Shown: piece after piece, positions 31,031-41,492 of the stretch | How positions within the stretch are numbered: the stretch's first letter is position 1 | How the letters are laid out: every line of letters begins with the position of its first letter | Assembly (NCBI GenBank): GCA_015232365.1 | Contig: JADFZU010000006.1 | Span: 21,456-85,455, forward strand | Length of the DNA stretch: 64,000 nucleotides | Reading direction: 5' to 3' | Origin: Magnetococcales bacterium | GTDB taxonomy: Bacteria > Pseudomonadota > Magnetococcia > Magnetococcales > JADFYX01 | Notes under the pieces: generated by a model | Seen by the model: the letters and a program-made list of their open reading frames with translations, nothing else | What the model was told of the DNA's origin: nothing | The model's database searches: none | Position numbers and translations under genes: made by a program

Positions 31031-32185
31031 CTAGTGTTTATGCCACCAACCTCTGGTAACTTTCAGAGCTTCACAGGCTCCCTTTACATCATGGACTCGA
31101 AAAATATCTGCCCCAGCCAGACAACCAAATGCTGCAAGTAGATTACTGGCCCGGTCACGCTGTTCCGGCCTATCTTCTCCACTCAATTTACCAACAATTC
31201 TCTTCCGGGAAAGTCCCAATAAAATTGGTACCCCCAAACCACGAAAGGTTCGTTGTCGACGCATTAGCTCAAGGTTATGCTCTGCCGTCTTGCCAAAACC
31301 GATGCCTGGATCGACAATAATCCGCTCTTTTTTTATGCCGTTAGCCAGACAAAAAGTGATCCGCTCTGCCAGAAATCCGTACACCTCTGCCATAACATGG
31401 TGGTAGTGGGGTGCTCTCTGCATAGTGGCTGGTTCCCCTTGCATATGCATTAATATGATGGGGCAGTCGCTCTTGGCTAACAGATCCAGCGTCTCTTTTG
31501 CTTTATGTTTATCACCTAAACCTTGCAGAGCAGTAACATCGTTGATAATCGCTGCCCCAGCCTCAATACTGGCTGCCATAACCTCTGGTTTAGAGCTATC
31601 TATACTTATGGGAATTGATAGCTGGCTGGCAAGGGCTTTGACCACCGGTACAACAAGGTTTAATTCTTGTTCAGCAGTTACCTCGGTAGCTCCGGGCCGG
31701 GTTGATTCACCACCGATATCCAGTATAGCAGCTCCCTGTTCTGCCATCGCCAGACCCTGGTCTATGGCCTGTTCTACCGTGGTTCCGTCACCTGAAAATG
31801 AGTCTTTGCTAACATTTATAATCCCCATTACATGAGACTGGCTAAAGTCCAGTCGCCACTGCCGTTTGCTGGACTTGGTTCTCCACAACATCGTACTGTC
31901 TTTCGCAGTGTGGCCCTGTAGACTACTAGCCAGGGTTCCGGCTGGTTGTTTATGACCAGCCTGATCCAGTCTCTCTATCCATCCGTCAAGTCGAATACGG
32001 GATATTCGGCCTACACAGTGGATTGTCTTGTTAATAGAGACCAACTCCATCCCGGAAGGTGGATGTCCCCAACACTCCTGCCAGTGGTTTAGCCGCACCA
32101 TCCACATGGTGTCTGCTGCCGCCAAATTGGGCAGGATTGGTTCTGCAAGACCCAGGACAGGCTCAAGCAGGGCACATAGAGTCAC
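31031..32185 (-). CDS. folP: Dihydropteroate synthase with ~115-aa N-terminal extension
   Basis: VMGIINVSKDSFSGDG, DIGGESTRPGATEV, GLSRKRIVGKLSG; GTG start overlaps the ftsH stop. Confidence 0.94.
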   Translation of the reverse strand: MTLCALLEPVLGLAEPILPNLAAADTMWMVRLNHWQECWGHPPSGMELVSINKTIHCVGRISRIRLDGWIERLDQAGHKQPAGTLASSLQGHTAKDSTMLWRTKSSKRQWRLDFSQSHVMGIINVSKDSFSGDGTTVEQAIDQGLAMAEQGAAILDIGGESTRPGATEVTAEQELNLVVPVVKALASQLSIPISIDSSKPEVMAASIEAGAAIINDVTALQGLGDKHKAKETLDLLAKSDCPIILMHMQGEPATMQRAPHYHHVMAEVYGFLAERITFCLANGIKKERIIVDPGIGFGKTAEHNLELMRRQRTFRGLGVPILLGLSRKRIVGKLSGEDRPEQRDRASNLLAAFGCLAGADIFRVHDVKGACEALKVTRGWWHKH

Positions 32186-34110
32186 TAGTTATCGCTGCTC
32201 TCTTTATCATCATTTTTAGCCGTAAAATCTGGCTTTTTTTCCTGCTCTGCCTCAGGTTTTCCCTCATTAAGGTTTAATTTTGGTTTTGGTTTTGGTTTAA
32301 GAGCTTCGCCTAAAGGTATACCCTCCATCAATTTTATAACCTCTTCCGCATCGATGGTCTCCCGGTCGAGGAGGGCTTGAGCCATGTTCTCTAAAATCTC
32401 TGCTTTTTCAGTCAAGATATCTCTGGCCCGTTTGTCGTGGGAATCAATGATAGACCGGATCTCTTTATCAATGCTGCGTGAAGTCTCCTCAGATACACTC
32501 TTGTGCTGGGTGATCTCCCGGCCTAAAAAGATCTCCTCTTCATTCTCGCCGTATGAAATTGGCCCCATGCTTTCACTCATGCCAAAATCACATACCATCT
32601 TCCGGGCCAGATCCGTCGCCCGTTTAATGTCGTTGCTGGCTCCTGTGGTCATCTGATTCAGGCAGACCTGTTCTGCTATGCGTCCGCCCATCAAAACTGC
32701 AATGTTGTTCTCCAACTGCTGTTTGGTATAGGTGTAGCGATCTTCGGTTGGAAGCTGCATGGTCAACCCCAAAGCCCGACCTCGTGGAATGATGGTCACT
32801 TTATGTACTGGGTCGGTGTTGGGCAGTGCAGCAGCAACAATTGCATGTCCTGCTTCATGGTAGGCAGTGGTTCTCCGCTCTTTATCAGAGATGATTGCAG
32901 AGTTGCGGGGCTTGCCCATCATTATTTTATCTTTGGCAGCTTCAAGATCATCCATATCTACCAATTTTTTGTCGTATCTGGCAGCCCCAAGAGCAGCTTC
33001 GTTGACCAGGTTTGCCAAATCAGCACCTGAGAATCCTGGAGTACCACGGGCGATAACCTCAACATCAATTTTATCGTCAACCGGGACTTTATTCATATGA
33101 ACCAGCAAAATTTGTGTGCGACCATTAATATCTGGGTTTGGCACATCAACCTGACGGTCAAAACGGCCAGGGCGAAGCAGTGCCGGATCTAGAACGTCTG
33201 GTCGGTTGGTGGCAGCGATTAAAATCACCCCTTCCGCCGACTCAAAGCCGTCCATCTCCACCAAAAGCTGGTTTAGGGTCTGCTCTCTCTCGTCATGTCC
33301 ACCGCCTAGTCCGGCTCCACGATGGCGGCCAACAGCATCAATTTCGTCGATAAAGATAATGCAAGGGGCATTTTTCCGACCCTGTTCAAACATATCCCTA
33401 ACCCTGGCAGCACCAACACCGACAAACATCTCAACAAAGTCGGAGCCAGAGAGGTTGAAAAACGGTACGTTGGCCTCACCGGCAATAGCACGAGCCAGCA
33501 GGGTTTTACCGGTTCCAGGAGGGCCGACCAGAAGAACGCCCTTTGGAAGTTTTCCTCCAAGGCGTTGAAATTTTTGTGGGTTTCTTAAGAAGGCGATAAC
33601 CTCCTCAAGTTCCTCTTTGGCCTCTTCGATACCAGCAACATCAACAAATGTTACTTTGTTCTGCTTATCATCGTTGAGCATCTTGGCTTTGGATTTGCCA
33701 AATGACATAGGTCCACGACCGCTGCCGCCTCCCTGCATCTGGCGCATGAAGAAGATCCAAACACCGATCAGAAGCAACATTGGGAACCAGCTAATCAGGA
33801 GGGTCAGCATCAATGATGCCTCTTCAGGAGGCCGGGCGTTGATGTTGACCTTCTTCTCTCTGAGCAGACGTACCAGATCGGGATCTTCAGGAGTATAGGT
33901 GCTAAAGGTTCCTCCATCGGACAGAACGCCGTTTAGGGTCCTGCCCTGGATGGTAACGTCGGTTACCCGTCCTTGCTCAAGCTGGTAGTTAAATTCCGAA
34001 AATGGAATTTGATGACCTTGTCCAACTGGCTGGTTGAACAGGTTGAAAAGCATGATCATCAACATACCGATGACCAGCCACAAAGCGATGTTTTTATAGA
34101 AGCTGTTCAA
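32185..34110 (-). CDS. ftsH: ATP-dependent zinc metalloprotease FtsH
   Basis: [28 protein letters not shown], two N-terminal TM helices. Confidence 0.98.
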   Translation of the reverse strand: MNSFYKNIALWLVIGMLMIMLFNLFNQPVGQGHQIPFSEFNYQLEQGRVTDVTIQGRTLNGVLSDGGTFSTYTPEDPDLVRLLREKKVNINARPPEEASLMLTLLISWFPMLLLIGVWIFFMRQMQGGGSGRGPMSFGKSKAKMLNDDKQNKVTFVDVAGIEEAKEELEEVIAFLRNPQKFQRLGGKLPKGVLLVGPPGTGKTLLARAIAGEANVPFFNLSGSDFVEMFVGVGAARVRDMFEQGRKNAPCIIFIDEIDAVGRHRGAGLGGGHDEREQTLNQLLVEMDGFESAEGVILIAATNRPDVLDPALLRPGRFDRQVDVPNPDINGRTQILLVHMNKVPVDDKIDVEVIARGTPGFSGADLANLVNEAALGAARYDKKLVDMDDLEAAKDKIMMGKPRNSAIISDKERRTTAYHEAGHAIVAAALPNTDPVHKVTIIPRGRALGLTMQLPTEDRYTYTKQQLENNIAVLMGGRIAEQVCLNQMTTGASNDIKRATDLARKMVCDFGMSESMGPISYGENEEEIFLGREITQHKSVSEETSRSIDKEIRSIIDSHDKRARDILTEKAEILENMAQALLDRETIDAEEVIKLMEGIPLGEALKPKPKPKLNLNEGKPEAEQEKKPDFTAKNDDKESSDN

Positions 34111-34354
34111 AAAAAACTCTCCCGGACGCTTTTTGCACCCACGACATTGAATAAAAAGTAATCTAAGATAGGGTATTTAATACACTTCATCAACCAATTA
34201 AGATATTTTTTCCGTGATTATTGGCGATTTATAGCCAGTATAATTCAGCAATTAATAATTTAATCCCTTAAAAACTGCTGCAAAAAGCTATTTTTTTTGG
34301 TTATGCCGTGGTTGTTATCCTGATATTTGTCCAGTCAGATAGTCTGGCATAGTG

Positions 34355-35335
34355 TTACATATTTTGTCTTGGTGAAGTTCTCTCACCGCAAAAAACAAGC
34401 CGTTTATCTCCTTTGCTGATTTTTAGGCCACGAATTCTAATTTCTCCCTGCTTTTGTTTGGATCTGACCAGGGTAATAAACTCCTGACCGGCTTTTTCAC
34501 TTGGTGGATGGTCAGATTTTGTAACGGTTTTCTGACAGCGACGCAGGGCGAGAATTACCAGTTCATCCGGCATGGTAATCATGGCAGCCTGATTTATGGT
34601 CAAGCCCTGCTCTGTCACTCTCTCTTCCATATCAGGCCACCGCTGTTCAAGTGACCACTCAAGAGCCTCCTGGGCCTGGGCGATCCGCTGGGTTGTCGCG
34701 GCAATTCGCTCCATGGTATTCGGCTCTAGACTGGAGAGCAGGGGGAGAACCTTGTGGCGTAAATATGCTCGGCGGTAGTCGGTATTCTGGTTGCTTGGAT
34801 CTTCTCGCCACTCAATGTTTTGTATACGCAGCCAATTTTGAATCGTCACCCGGTCCATTGTCAGCAGTGGGCGTATCAACTTAATGGCTGTGGCGTTTTC
34901 CAAGCTTCGCACCGCTGCCATGGCTCTAAGACCTGTCAAACCGCTGCCTCTGATCAGTCGGTCCATAAAAGTTTCGACCTGATCATCCTGATGATGCCCG
35001 GTTGTTAGACAGTTGGCAGAAAATTCAGTTGCAGTTTTAATTAAAAAATTATATCTAGCTTGCCGGGCCTGGGCGGGCAAGTTGCCATTTGCAGGGGTGG
35101 CGGCCCAGAGTTCAACAACAGACTCAAGGCCCAGATCTCTGGCTGCATTTTCGACAAAACGACGATCTTCGGCAGAATCACTTCGAAGGTTATGGTCAAA
35201 ATGGGCCACCAGCAAACGGTTTTTTCCTGCTCCGGTAAATAGTTCACACCGGGATAAAAAGTGCATCAGAGCTACGGAGTCAGCACCTCCAGAGACCGCA
35301 ACTACAACTCTTGATCCGGCAGGAAAAAGCTGCAA
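34355..35335 (-). CDS. tilS: tRNA(Ile)-lysidine synthase
   Basis: VVVAVSGGADSVALMHFL, LLVAHFDHNLRSDSAEDRRFVE, GHHQDDQVETFMDRLIRGSGLTGL. Confidence 0.96.
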   Translation of the reverse strand: MQLFPAGSRVVVAVSGGADSVALMHFLSRCELFTGAGKNRLLVAHFDHNLRSDSAEDRRFVENAARDLGLESVVELWAATPANGNLPAQARQARYNFLIKTATEFSANCLTTGHHQDDQVETFMDRLIRGSGLTGLRAMAAVRSLENATAIKLIRPLLTMDRVTIQNWLRIQNIEWREDPSNQNTDYRRAYLRHKVLPLLSSLEPNTMERIAATTQRIAQAQEALEWSLEQRWPDMEERVTEQGLTINQAAMITMPDELVILALRRCQKTVTKSDHPPSEKAGQEFITLVRSKQKQGEIRIRGLKISKGDKRLVFCGERTSPRQNM

Positions 35336-35392
35336 GGCATTTTTATTGAACTGACGCTGTAGGGCGGTAGCTGTTTTGCTTTGTTTAAGAAT

Positions 35393-36274
35393 TTACTGCT
35401 CTCCTGCCCGTTCTTTGATTTTCTCAAGCCGTTGCTTGGCTAATGGTACAGCGGTTGATGTTGGGTAGTCGTTAACAAGCCGGGTGAGGCTGATCCGGGC
35501 GTTCTCCATGTCTCCAAGCTCGTAAAAAGAGAAACCAATTTTTAGAAGGCAAGGTGGAACCTTGGTGCTGTTGGGCCAGCGTACCAGGACGTTGTTAAAC
35601 GCTTGCAGAGCTTCCGGGAACTGTTTCTGCACATAGTGTAGCTCGCCGATCCAATACTGGGCATTGTCGGCAAGATTATCGTTGGGAAACCAGGTTAAAA
35701 ATTGGTTGAACTCCTGTAGTGATTCAGGAAAATGTCTCGCCAGAAGTTTTTGATAGGCACTGTCATAGGTCTCCCGTGATGAGGCGGGGGTGGTGTCCTT
35801 AATGGTAACTTCTGCCGGTGTGGTTTTAAGCTCTGGAATTGGTGAGCTGACCACTGGCGTTGGCTGTTGCTGCTGTTTTGCTGTTGTGGCTACGGCAAGT
35901 TGAGTCTGGGGAGTTGAGGTAACAGGAGTGCTGCCCATATCGGTGGTTTCGAAAGATGAGAGACGGTTGTTTAGCTGTTGGTTTGCATGTTGAGCCATCT
36001 CAAGACTGCCACGGAGTTCATTGACCTCACTTTCCAGTAGGGCAAGACGGTTCTCAAAACCGGAAATTGCTTTGCTTTGGATGCTGTCAGCTTTTTTTAC
36101 CTGCTTCTGTATATCTGCAATCGCCCCCTTCCAGGAGGCGGTAGATGAGCTATAGCTGGAGGTTCCGCCACCAGTCGCTGGTTTTGGCTGGACGCCTATT
36201 GTACAGCCACCGAGAACAAAAAATGTCCCTAGGAACAGGATATGCCATTTTTTAGAAAATGTCGGCATGGTCAT
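35393..36274 (-). CDS. cpoB: Tol-Pal system coordinator CpoB (YbgF)
   Basis: Coiled-coil N-terminus plus TPR region YDSAYQKLLARHFPESLQEFNQFLTWFPNDNLADNAQYWIGE; adjacent to pal. Confidence 0.93.
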   Translation of the reverse strand: MTMPTFSKKWHILFLGTFFVLGGCTIGVQPKPATGGGTSSYSSSTASWKGAIADIQKQVKKADSIQSKAISGFENRLALLESEVNELRGSLEMAQHANQQLNNRLSSFETTDMGSTPVTSTPQTQLAVATTAKQQQQPTPVVSSPIPELKTTPAEVTIKDTTPASSRETYDSAYQKLLARHFPESLQEFNQFLTWFPNDNLADNAQYWIGELHYVQKQFPEALQAFNNVLVRWPNSTKVPPCLLKIGFSFYELGDMENARISLTRLVNDYPTSTAVPLAKQRLEKIKERAGEQ

Positions 36275-36290
36275 GAAAAAACTCCCAAAA

Positions 36291-36854
36291 CTATCTTATG
36301 TTGATCTCAGCCCGGCGGTTTTTTGCCCATGAGTATGAGTTGTGACCTCTAATCATTGGCCGCTCTTTACCGTAGGATATCGCCTGAATCCGGTCTGGGT
36401 CTACTCCGCGAGCAGTTAAAAATCGTACAACAGCTTCAGCTCTCTGCTGCCCGAGTGCCAGGTTATACTCTCTGGTTCCCCGTTCATCACAGTGGCCTTC
36501 AACTATAATGTCTCTATGTTGCCTGCTGAGCCAGCCAACATTTTTTTCAAGTAGTTCAGTGGCCTCAGCATTAAGTATGGCAGAGTTCAGGGCAAAGTGG
36601 ACTCGCCGTTCAGTTGTAACTGTGTCCCAGTTTCCCCTATTGGCCATCCCTTGATGGTCTAGATCATCACTGCCTCCACCTGGTCGGTTTAGGGCAGTTC
36701 CTGATTCATTTGGCTGCAGACCGCTGCCTGTACCATTTGCATCCTCTGATGCCGATTGGTCTTGGTCAGATTGTGGGGCTTTTGGGGTTGATGAACAACC
36801 AGCTACGAGTCCCATCAATAGAGCTGCACAAATCAAAGAGTTTAAGGATTTCAT
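36291..36854 (-). CDS. pal: Peptidoglycan-associated lipoprotein
   Basis: Lipobox LVAGCSS; OmpA-like IIVEGHCDERGTREYNLALGQQRAEAVVRFL. Confidence 0.96.
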   Translation of the reverse strand: MKSLNSLICAALLMGLVAGCSSTPKAPQSDQDQSASEDANGTGSGLQPNESGTALNRPGGGSDDLDHQGMANRGNWDTVTTERRVHFALNSAILNAEATELLEKNVGWLSRQHRDIIVEGHCDERGTREYNLALGQQRAEAVVRFLTARGVDPDRIQAISYGKERPMIRGHNSYSWAKNRRAEINIR

Positions 36855-36918
36855 GCTATTTCCTTCGTTATATAAAGTTACCAGCGAATGAGACGTAATT
36901 TTTTTGTTAAGCCAATAG

Positions 36919-38292
36919 CTACTGAATAAGTGGTGACCATGATGGGTCAGAGCCGTCCAACTTTTTTTCCAGTTTCATTAATCGCTCATTATGACCTGTT
37001 AAATCAATCGTGTAAAGCCGTGTCTGATTGCTTATCTGTCTGGAAAAGAGAATTACCCGACCATTTGGTGCCCAACTTGGTGATTCGTCCATCCAGGAGT
37101 CAGTTAAAATACGGCTTTTTTTACCTTCTGGGTCTATGACTGCAATTCTAAACTGCCGGTCACCACCACGAACATAAGCTATATAATCTCCTCTAGGCGA
37201 CCAGGCCGGGGCAGCGTTATAAGGGCCGTCAAAGGTGATGCGACGGACATTTTTACCGTTTATGTCCATAATATAGAGCTGTGGGGTCCCTGAACGGTCG
37301 GAGTTGAATACCAGCTTTTTGCCGTCTGGAGACCAAGAGGGTGAGGTATCAATACCGCTACTTCTGGTGATACGGGTTAATTTATTTGATTTTAAATCTT
37401 TTAAATAAATCTCAGCATTTCCGTCTTTAGTTAGAGTTAAAGCCATTTTTTTGCCGTCTGGAGACCAGGCAGGAGCGCTATTCAAACCAGGATAGTTCCC
37501 TTGTGGTTCTCTTTTGCCGGTGTAGAGGTCCCAGCGGAAGATTCTCGGCGGACCCTGTTCATAGGAGACAAAAAACAGATGTTCCCCGTCTGGTGAGAAG
37601 CGGGGGGTCAATACCAGATTACGGCCTTTGGTTAGATCCACACGGTTTTCACCATCTTGGTCCATTAAAGCCAGCCATTTTTGATCACCTTTTTGGGCAA
37701 CAAAAGCTATACGGGAGGTGAAATAGCCCGACTCTCCAGTTAAACGGGTGTAGATCTCATCTGCTACCCGGTGGGCCATATGCCGCCAATCACGAAGCGG
37801 AGCGGTAAACCGTTTGCCTTTTCCAACAGTCGAGCCGCTATAGACATCGTAGAGATAAAAATCTACCAGCAGATGTCCGCTTTTCTCCATCACTGCACCA
37901 GAAATCAACGCTTCAGCTCCAATTAATCGCCAATTTCTGTAGTGGGGTCTGTATTTCCATAAATTTGTGCTAGATTGCAGATAAGATTTTTCGTCTAAGG
38001 GTTGGAAGAGGCCAGAACGTTCCAGGTCGGCAGTTACCACAGCAGTGATCCGGCGGCCAATATCATCAGAACTGCTGACACTCTCTTTTATTTTTCCCTG
38101 GGAGGTGAGATTGACAAAGGTTGGAATAGCTATAGGCAGAGGCTCCTGTCCACCTTTGGTAATATCAATTACCATTCCTGCCCGTGCATGATTAATGGTA
38201 AATATAGTAGTCAGTAAAAACAAGAGTATAACTACATAAGCATCGATACGGTTTTGCTGGATGCTTTGAGCAAAGAAACATTTTTTTGCCAT
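36919..38292 (-). CDS. tolB: Tol-Pal system beta-propeller protein TolB
   Basis: Repeated PxWSPDGKK...Y motifs; ATG at 38292 gives a signal-peptide-like N-terminus. Confidence 0.95.
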   Translation of the reverse strand: MAKKCFFAQSIQQNRIDAYVVILLFLLTTIFTINHARAGMVIDITKGGQEPLPIAIPTFVNLTSQGKIKESVSSSDDIGRRITAVVTADLERSGLFQPLDEKSYLQSSTNLWKYRPHYRNWRLIGAEALISGAVMEKSGHLLVDFYLYDVYSGSTVGKGKRFTAPLRDWRHMAHRVADEIYTRLTGESGYFTSRIAFVAQKGDQKWLALMDQDGENRVDLTKGRNLVLTPRFSPDGEHLFFVSYEQGPPRIFRWDLYTGKREPQGNYPGLNSAPAWSPDGKKMALTLTKDGNAEIYLKDLKSNKLTRITRSSGIDTSPSWSPDGKKLVFNSDRSGTPQLYIMDINGKNVRRITFDGPYNAAPAWSPRGDYIAYVRGGDRQFRIAVIDPEGKKSRILTDSWMDESPSWAPNGRVILFSRQISNQTRLYTIDLTGHNERLMKLEKKLDGSDPSWSPLIQ

Positions 38293-38541
38293 GGATACAA
38301 TATCACCTGTATTTATTCTGCTAATACTATCTAATCTATTAAAATTTTTAGTTAACGTAATGTAGCACACTGTTTAACCAAACCGATAGGTTAACTAGCT
38401 GAAAATTTATTTTTTTTGATTAAGATCGGGGGCTTTGCTTCCAAATTCTAGACTAACGCACTATTTTTTTAATTAATGCCATTGGTTTGCAGTAGAGTGC
38501 CTATAAGAGTTCAGCATTAATTTTATCGGATATTTTTTGGT

Positions 38542-39990
38542 ATGTTGTTTAATTCAAGCGTATTTTTTATATTCATCGCCATTTTTTTTCTATTTTGGCC
38601 CTTAGCCAAACAGAAGAAAAATCTCCGTTTTGCCTATCTTATAACCGCATCTTTCTTTTTTTATGGCTGGTGGGATTACCGCTTCCTGTTTTTGATTATA
38701 GCTAGTGGTCTTCTCGATTACCTGTTGGCTTTTAGGATAGCTAAAAGCAGTAGTCTGCCAAAAAAACGTTTTTTTCTTTTTGCCTCACTGCTTGGCAATA
38801 TTGGCTCTTTAGCATGTTTTAAATATCTCGGATTTTTTGCCGAAAACCTTAGCCTGCTGCTGGCAGGAGTCGGCATTGAGGCATCTCTCCATGAGAACAT
38901 TCCAGCATTTATGTTGATACTGCCAATTGGTATAAGTTTTTATACCTTTCAATCAATGAGTTACACCATAGATGTCTATTTTGGCCGTATCAAGCCAACT
39001 GATAATATCCTGCACTTTTTTGCTTATCTGGCGATGTTCCCCCAACTGGTTGCTGGCCCTATTCTCAGAGCGAAAGATATTCTTCCCCAGCTTCTGGTCA
39101 ACCGGAGTATAAGCGAAGCCGAAAGATGGTCGGCTCTCCAGAGGGTGGTTTTCGGCTTTTTCAAAAAGGTGGTTATAGCAGATAATCTAGCACCAATTGT
39201 CGCCGCCGGTTTTGCTTCAGATCCTGACAGTGGTACCGGTCTTTACTGGTGGTTTATAGTTACTGCGTTTGCAGTGCAGATCTACTGTGATTTCAGCGGC
39301 TACAGTGATATTGCTATTGGGATTGCCAAATGGATGGGTTATGACTTCAAGACCAACTTCAACCATCCATACATAAGCAGGTCTTTACGTGAGTTCTGGA
39401 CCAGATGGCACATATCCCTCTCAAGCTGGTTTCGAGACTATCTCTACATTCCGTTAGGGGGAAGCAGCAGAGGCTCCTGGCACAGTTATATAAATCTATT
39501 TGTGGTTTTTATCATCTCCGGTTTTTGGCATGGAGCAGCATGGAACTTTATTGTCTGGGGTATGTTGCATGGCCTGTTTCTCTCATTAGAGCGTTTAAGT
39601 GGTTGGCCTGGAAGGATAAGTGGCTGGTGGGGTGGAGGTCTGCTGGCAACAATTCTGGTTATTATCCAGGTCTGGATCGGTTGGGTGTTTTTCAGGTCTG
39701 AAAGTTTTTCACAGGCCGTGGATATTCTAACCATGATGTTTACTCTTCAAGGCGGGCTGAGTTTTGGCGGCGTGGGTCTATCTATCTCTTGGCAACATCT
39801 CCAGGTTGGCGGGTTAACCATGGCCATCATATTTTTTCGTGAGTTATATGTGGGTTATAGTGAAAGGAGCGGTAAAAGCTGGACTATTTTGGAGAGCAGA
39901 GTGTTCGGCCCGCTTTTTCTAGCGGTTTTGATTGTGGTCTCTATTTTTTTTAGGGGGGCTGGCGATGAGTTTATCTATTTTCAATTTTAG
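38542..39990 (+). CDS. MBOAT-family O-acyltransferase (AlgI-like)
   Basis: MLFNSSVFFIFIAIFFLFWPL; YCDFSGYSDIAIGIAKWMGYDF; FWTRWHISLSSWFRDYLYIPLGGS; FWHGAAWNFIVWGMLHG. Confidence 0.95.
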   Translation: MLFNSSVFFIFIAIFFLFWPLAKQKKNLRFAYLITASFFFYGWWDYRFLFLIIASGLLDYLLAFRIAKSSSLPKKRFFLFASLLGNIGSLACFKYLGFFAENLSLLLAGVGIEASLHENIPAFMLILPIGISFYTFQSMSYTIDVYFGRIKPTDNILHFFAYLAMFPQLVAGPILRAKDILPQLLVNRSISEAERWSALQRVVFGFFKKVVIADNLAPIVAAGFASDPDSGTGLYWWFIVTAFAVQIYCDFSGYSDIAIGIAKWMGYDFKTNFNHPYISRSLREFWTRWHISLSSWFRDYLYIPLGGSSRGSWHSYINLFVVFIISGFWHGAAWNFIVWGMLHGLFLSLERLSGWPGRISGWWGGGLLATILVIIQVWIGWVFFRSESFSQAVDILTMMFTLQGGLSFGGVGLSISWQHLQVGGLTMAIIFFRELYVGYSERSGKSWTILESRVFGPLFLAVLIVVSIFFRGAGDEFIYFQF

Positions 39991-40010
39991 AAAGGCCAGG
40001 TCAATAAATA

Positions 40011-40940
40011 ATGATCATTTTTAAGGAGCGATTGATCCTGACCTTGCTACTGTTTACCGGTTTGATGTTTGTAACTGTTTACATTATCAAACCGCAGCCG
40101 GTATGGGGCAGCAAACACTATCTTTTTTATAAAAAGAAATTAAACGCCCCGCCCATACACAATATAGTAATTGCCGGTGACTCCAGGGTTCTGCGGGATC
40201 TATCTCCATTAGAACTTGGTAAAGAGGTAGGGTTAGATTATAAAATAACCAATTTTGGGTTCTCTTTTACCGGGCTCAACCCTTTAATGTATCCAGAAAT
40301 TGAGAAAAAACTTATTGGTGACGGCTCTTTTAGGATGATTTTAATTGGTGTTGGGCCAAGAATGTTTCTTGAATCCCTATCTGGAAATCCGGAGATGGTT
40401 AGCTACCGGGAGGCGTCCTGGTTTAAGGTGTTAACCGCCCAACTCGACAAATATCTAACACCTACCAGCTTTGACTTGGCTTTTAAAAACATAAAAAGTG
40501 CATGGTCTGGAACTCCTAGGCATGGGTTTTTTGAGGAGGAGCGTGAAAATGGCTGGCTGGCAGGTTGGCGGTATCCCCTTGATGAAAACCGGGCTGAGGA
40601 GTTCTATCTAAATACCTTTAAAAAGGAGAAGGTCTCCAATACAATAATAGATGCTACCTTCAGACAGTTAAGAGCATGGCGGCAAAAAGGGATTAGGGTG
40701 GTAGGCTTTCGCCCACCTGTAAGCCCAAGGATATATCAGATTGAGCAGCAGTTGAGTAATTTTGATGAGATGGATTTTGTCGCAAAGTGGCGGGCCAATG
40801 GCGGAGATTGGCTAGATATGCCTATGGCCGGCTACAAAACATATGATGGCAGCCACCTTGAAGTGGAGTCGGCTATTAAGTTTAGCAGAGCCATCGGGCT
40901 TCGTTTAAAACAGGAACAACTTCTAGGTCCCTGGTTTTGA
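40011..40940 (+). CDS. SGNH-like membrane-anchored/periplasmic protein, partner of the MBOAT
   Basis: N-terminal TM; IVIAGDSRVLRDLSP; C-terminal YDGSHLEVESAI (DxxH); directly downstream of the MBOAT gene. Confidence 0.7.
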   Translation: MIIFKERLILTLLLFTGLMFVTVYIIKPQPVWGSKHYLFYKKKLNAPPIHNIVIAGDSRVLRDLSPLELGKEVGLDYKITNFGFSFTGLNPLMYPEIEKKLIGDGSFRMILIGVGPRMFLESLSGNPEMVSYREASWFKVLTAQLDKYLTPTSFDLAFKNIKSAWSGTPRHGFFEEERENGWLAGWRYPLDENRAEEFYLNTFKKEKVSNTIIDATFRQLRAWRQKGIRVVGFRPPVSPRIYQIEQQLSNFDEMDFVAKWRANGGDWLDMPMAGYKTYDGSHLEVESAIKFSRAIGLRLKQEQLLGPWF

Positions 40941-41075
40941 AAAAGTCGCCGGTTTTATCTTTACGTGGTATAGTGTTGTCTATTGTTTAGATCTTGATCA
41001 ATAATTTAGATTAAGGCTGAGTATTATATAGTTTTTGAGAATTATTTATTGAGTTTAACTTTGGAGTGACTGGTA

Positions 41076-41492
41076 ATGGCAATTATTCGTATATTAGACG
41101 CTGCTCCGGGGATGGTTTTAGCTGCCGATGCTCAAGATATGAGCGGTCGTATGCTCCTTGGTGCTGGTAAGGAGATCACAGCCAAGCATTTAAAAACATT
41201 TAGAACCTGGGGTGTAACTGAGATTGATGTCCAGGATTCGGCAGAAGGGGAAAAGAGGGCTGCTGTTGATACAAAGGCTGATGAGAGTGTCACAAAACAG
41301 GCCCAAGAACATTTTTGCCAGAACGACCTCGGTAACCCGTTGATTGCAGAGCTGTTTAATAACTGTATTGTCCAAATGCAAAAACAGCCACAGAAAAAAT
41401 CTTCAGTAAAACCTGAGGCTGATAAAAAGCCTGCACGCCGCCAACTACCACAAAGCTCCAGAGGACAGGTATCTCGCTATGGCCGTCGTTGA
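41076..41492 (+). CDS. Small signalling-associated protein (DUF3391-like N-terminus)
   Basis: ILDAAPGMVLAADAQDMSGRMLLGAGKEITAKHLKTFRTWGVTEIDV; overlaps the following HDOD gene. Confidence 0.6.
   Translation: MAIIRILDAAPGMVLAADAQDMSGRMLLGAGKEITAKHLKTFRTWGVTEIDVQDSAEGEKRAAVDTKADESVTKQAQEHFCQNDLGNPLIAELFNNCIVQMQKQPQKKSSVKPEADKKPARRQLPQSSRGQVSRYGRR

Noticed and set aside
35860-35900. Gln-rich trinucleotide run (tgttgctgctgttttgctgttg) in cpoB
   Set aside because: Short low-complexity linker typical of CpoB; not a tandem-repeat locus of note.
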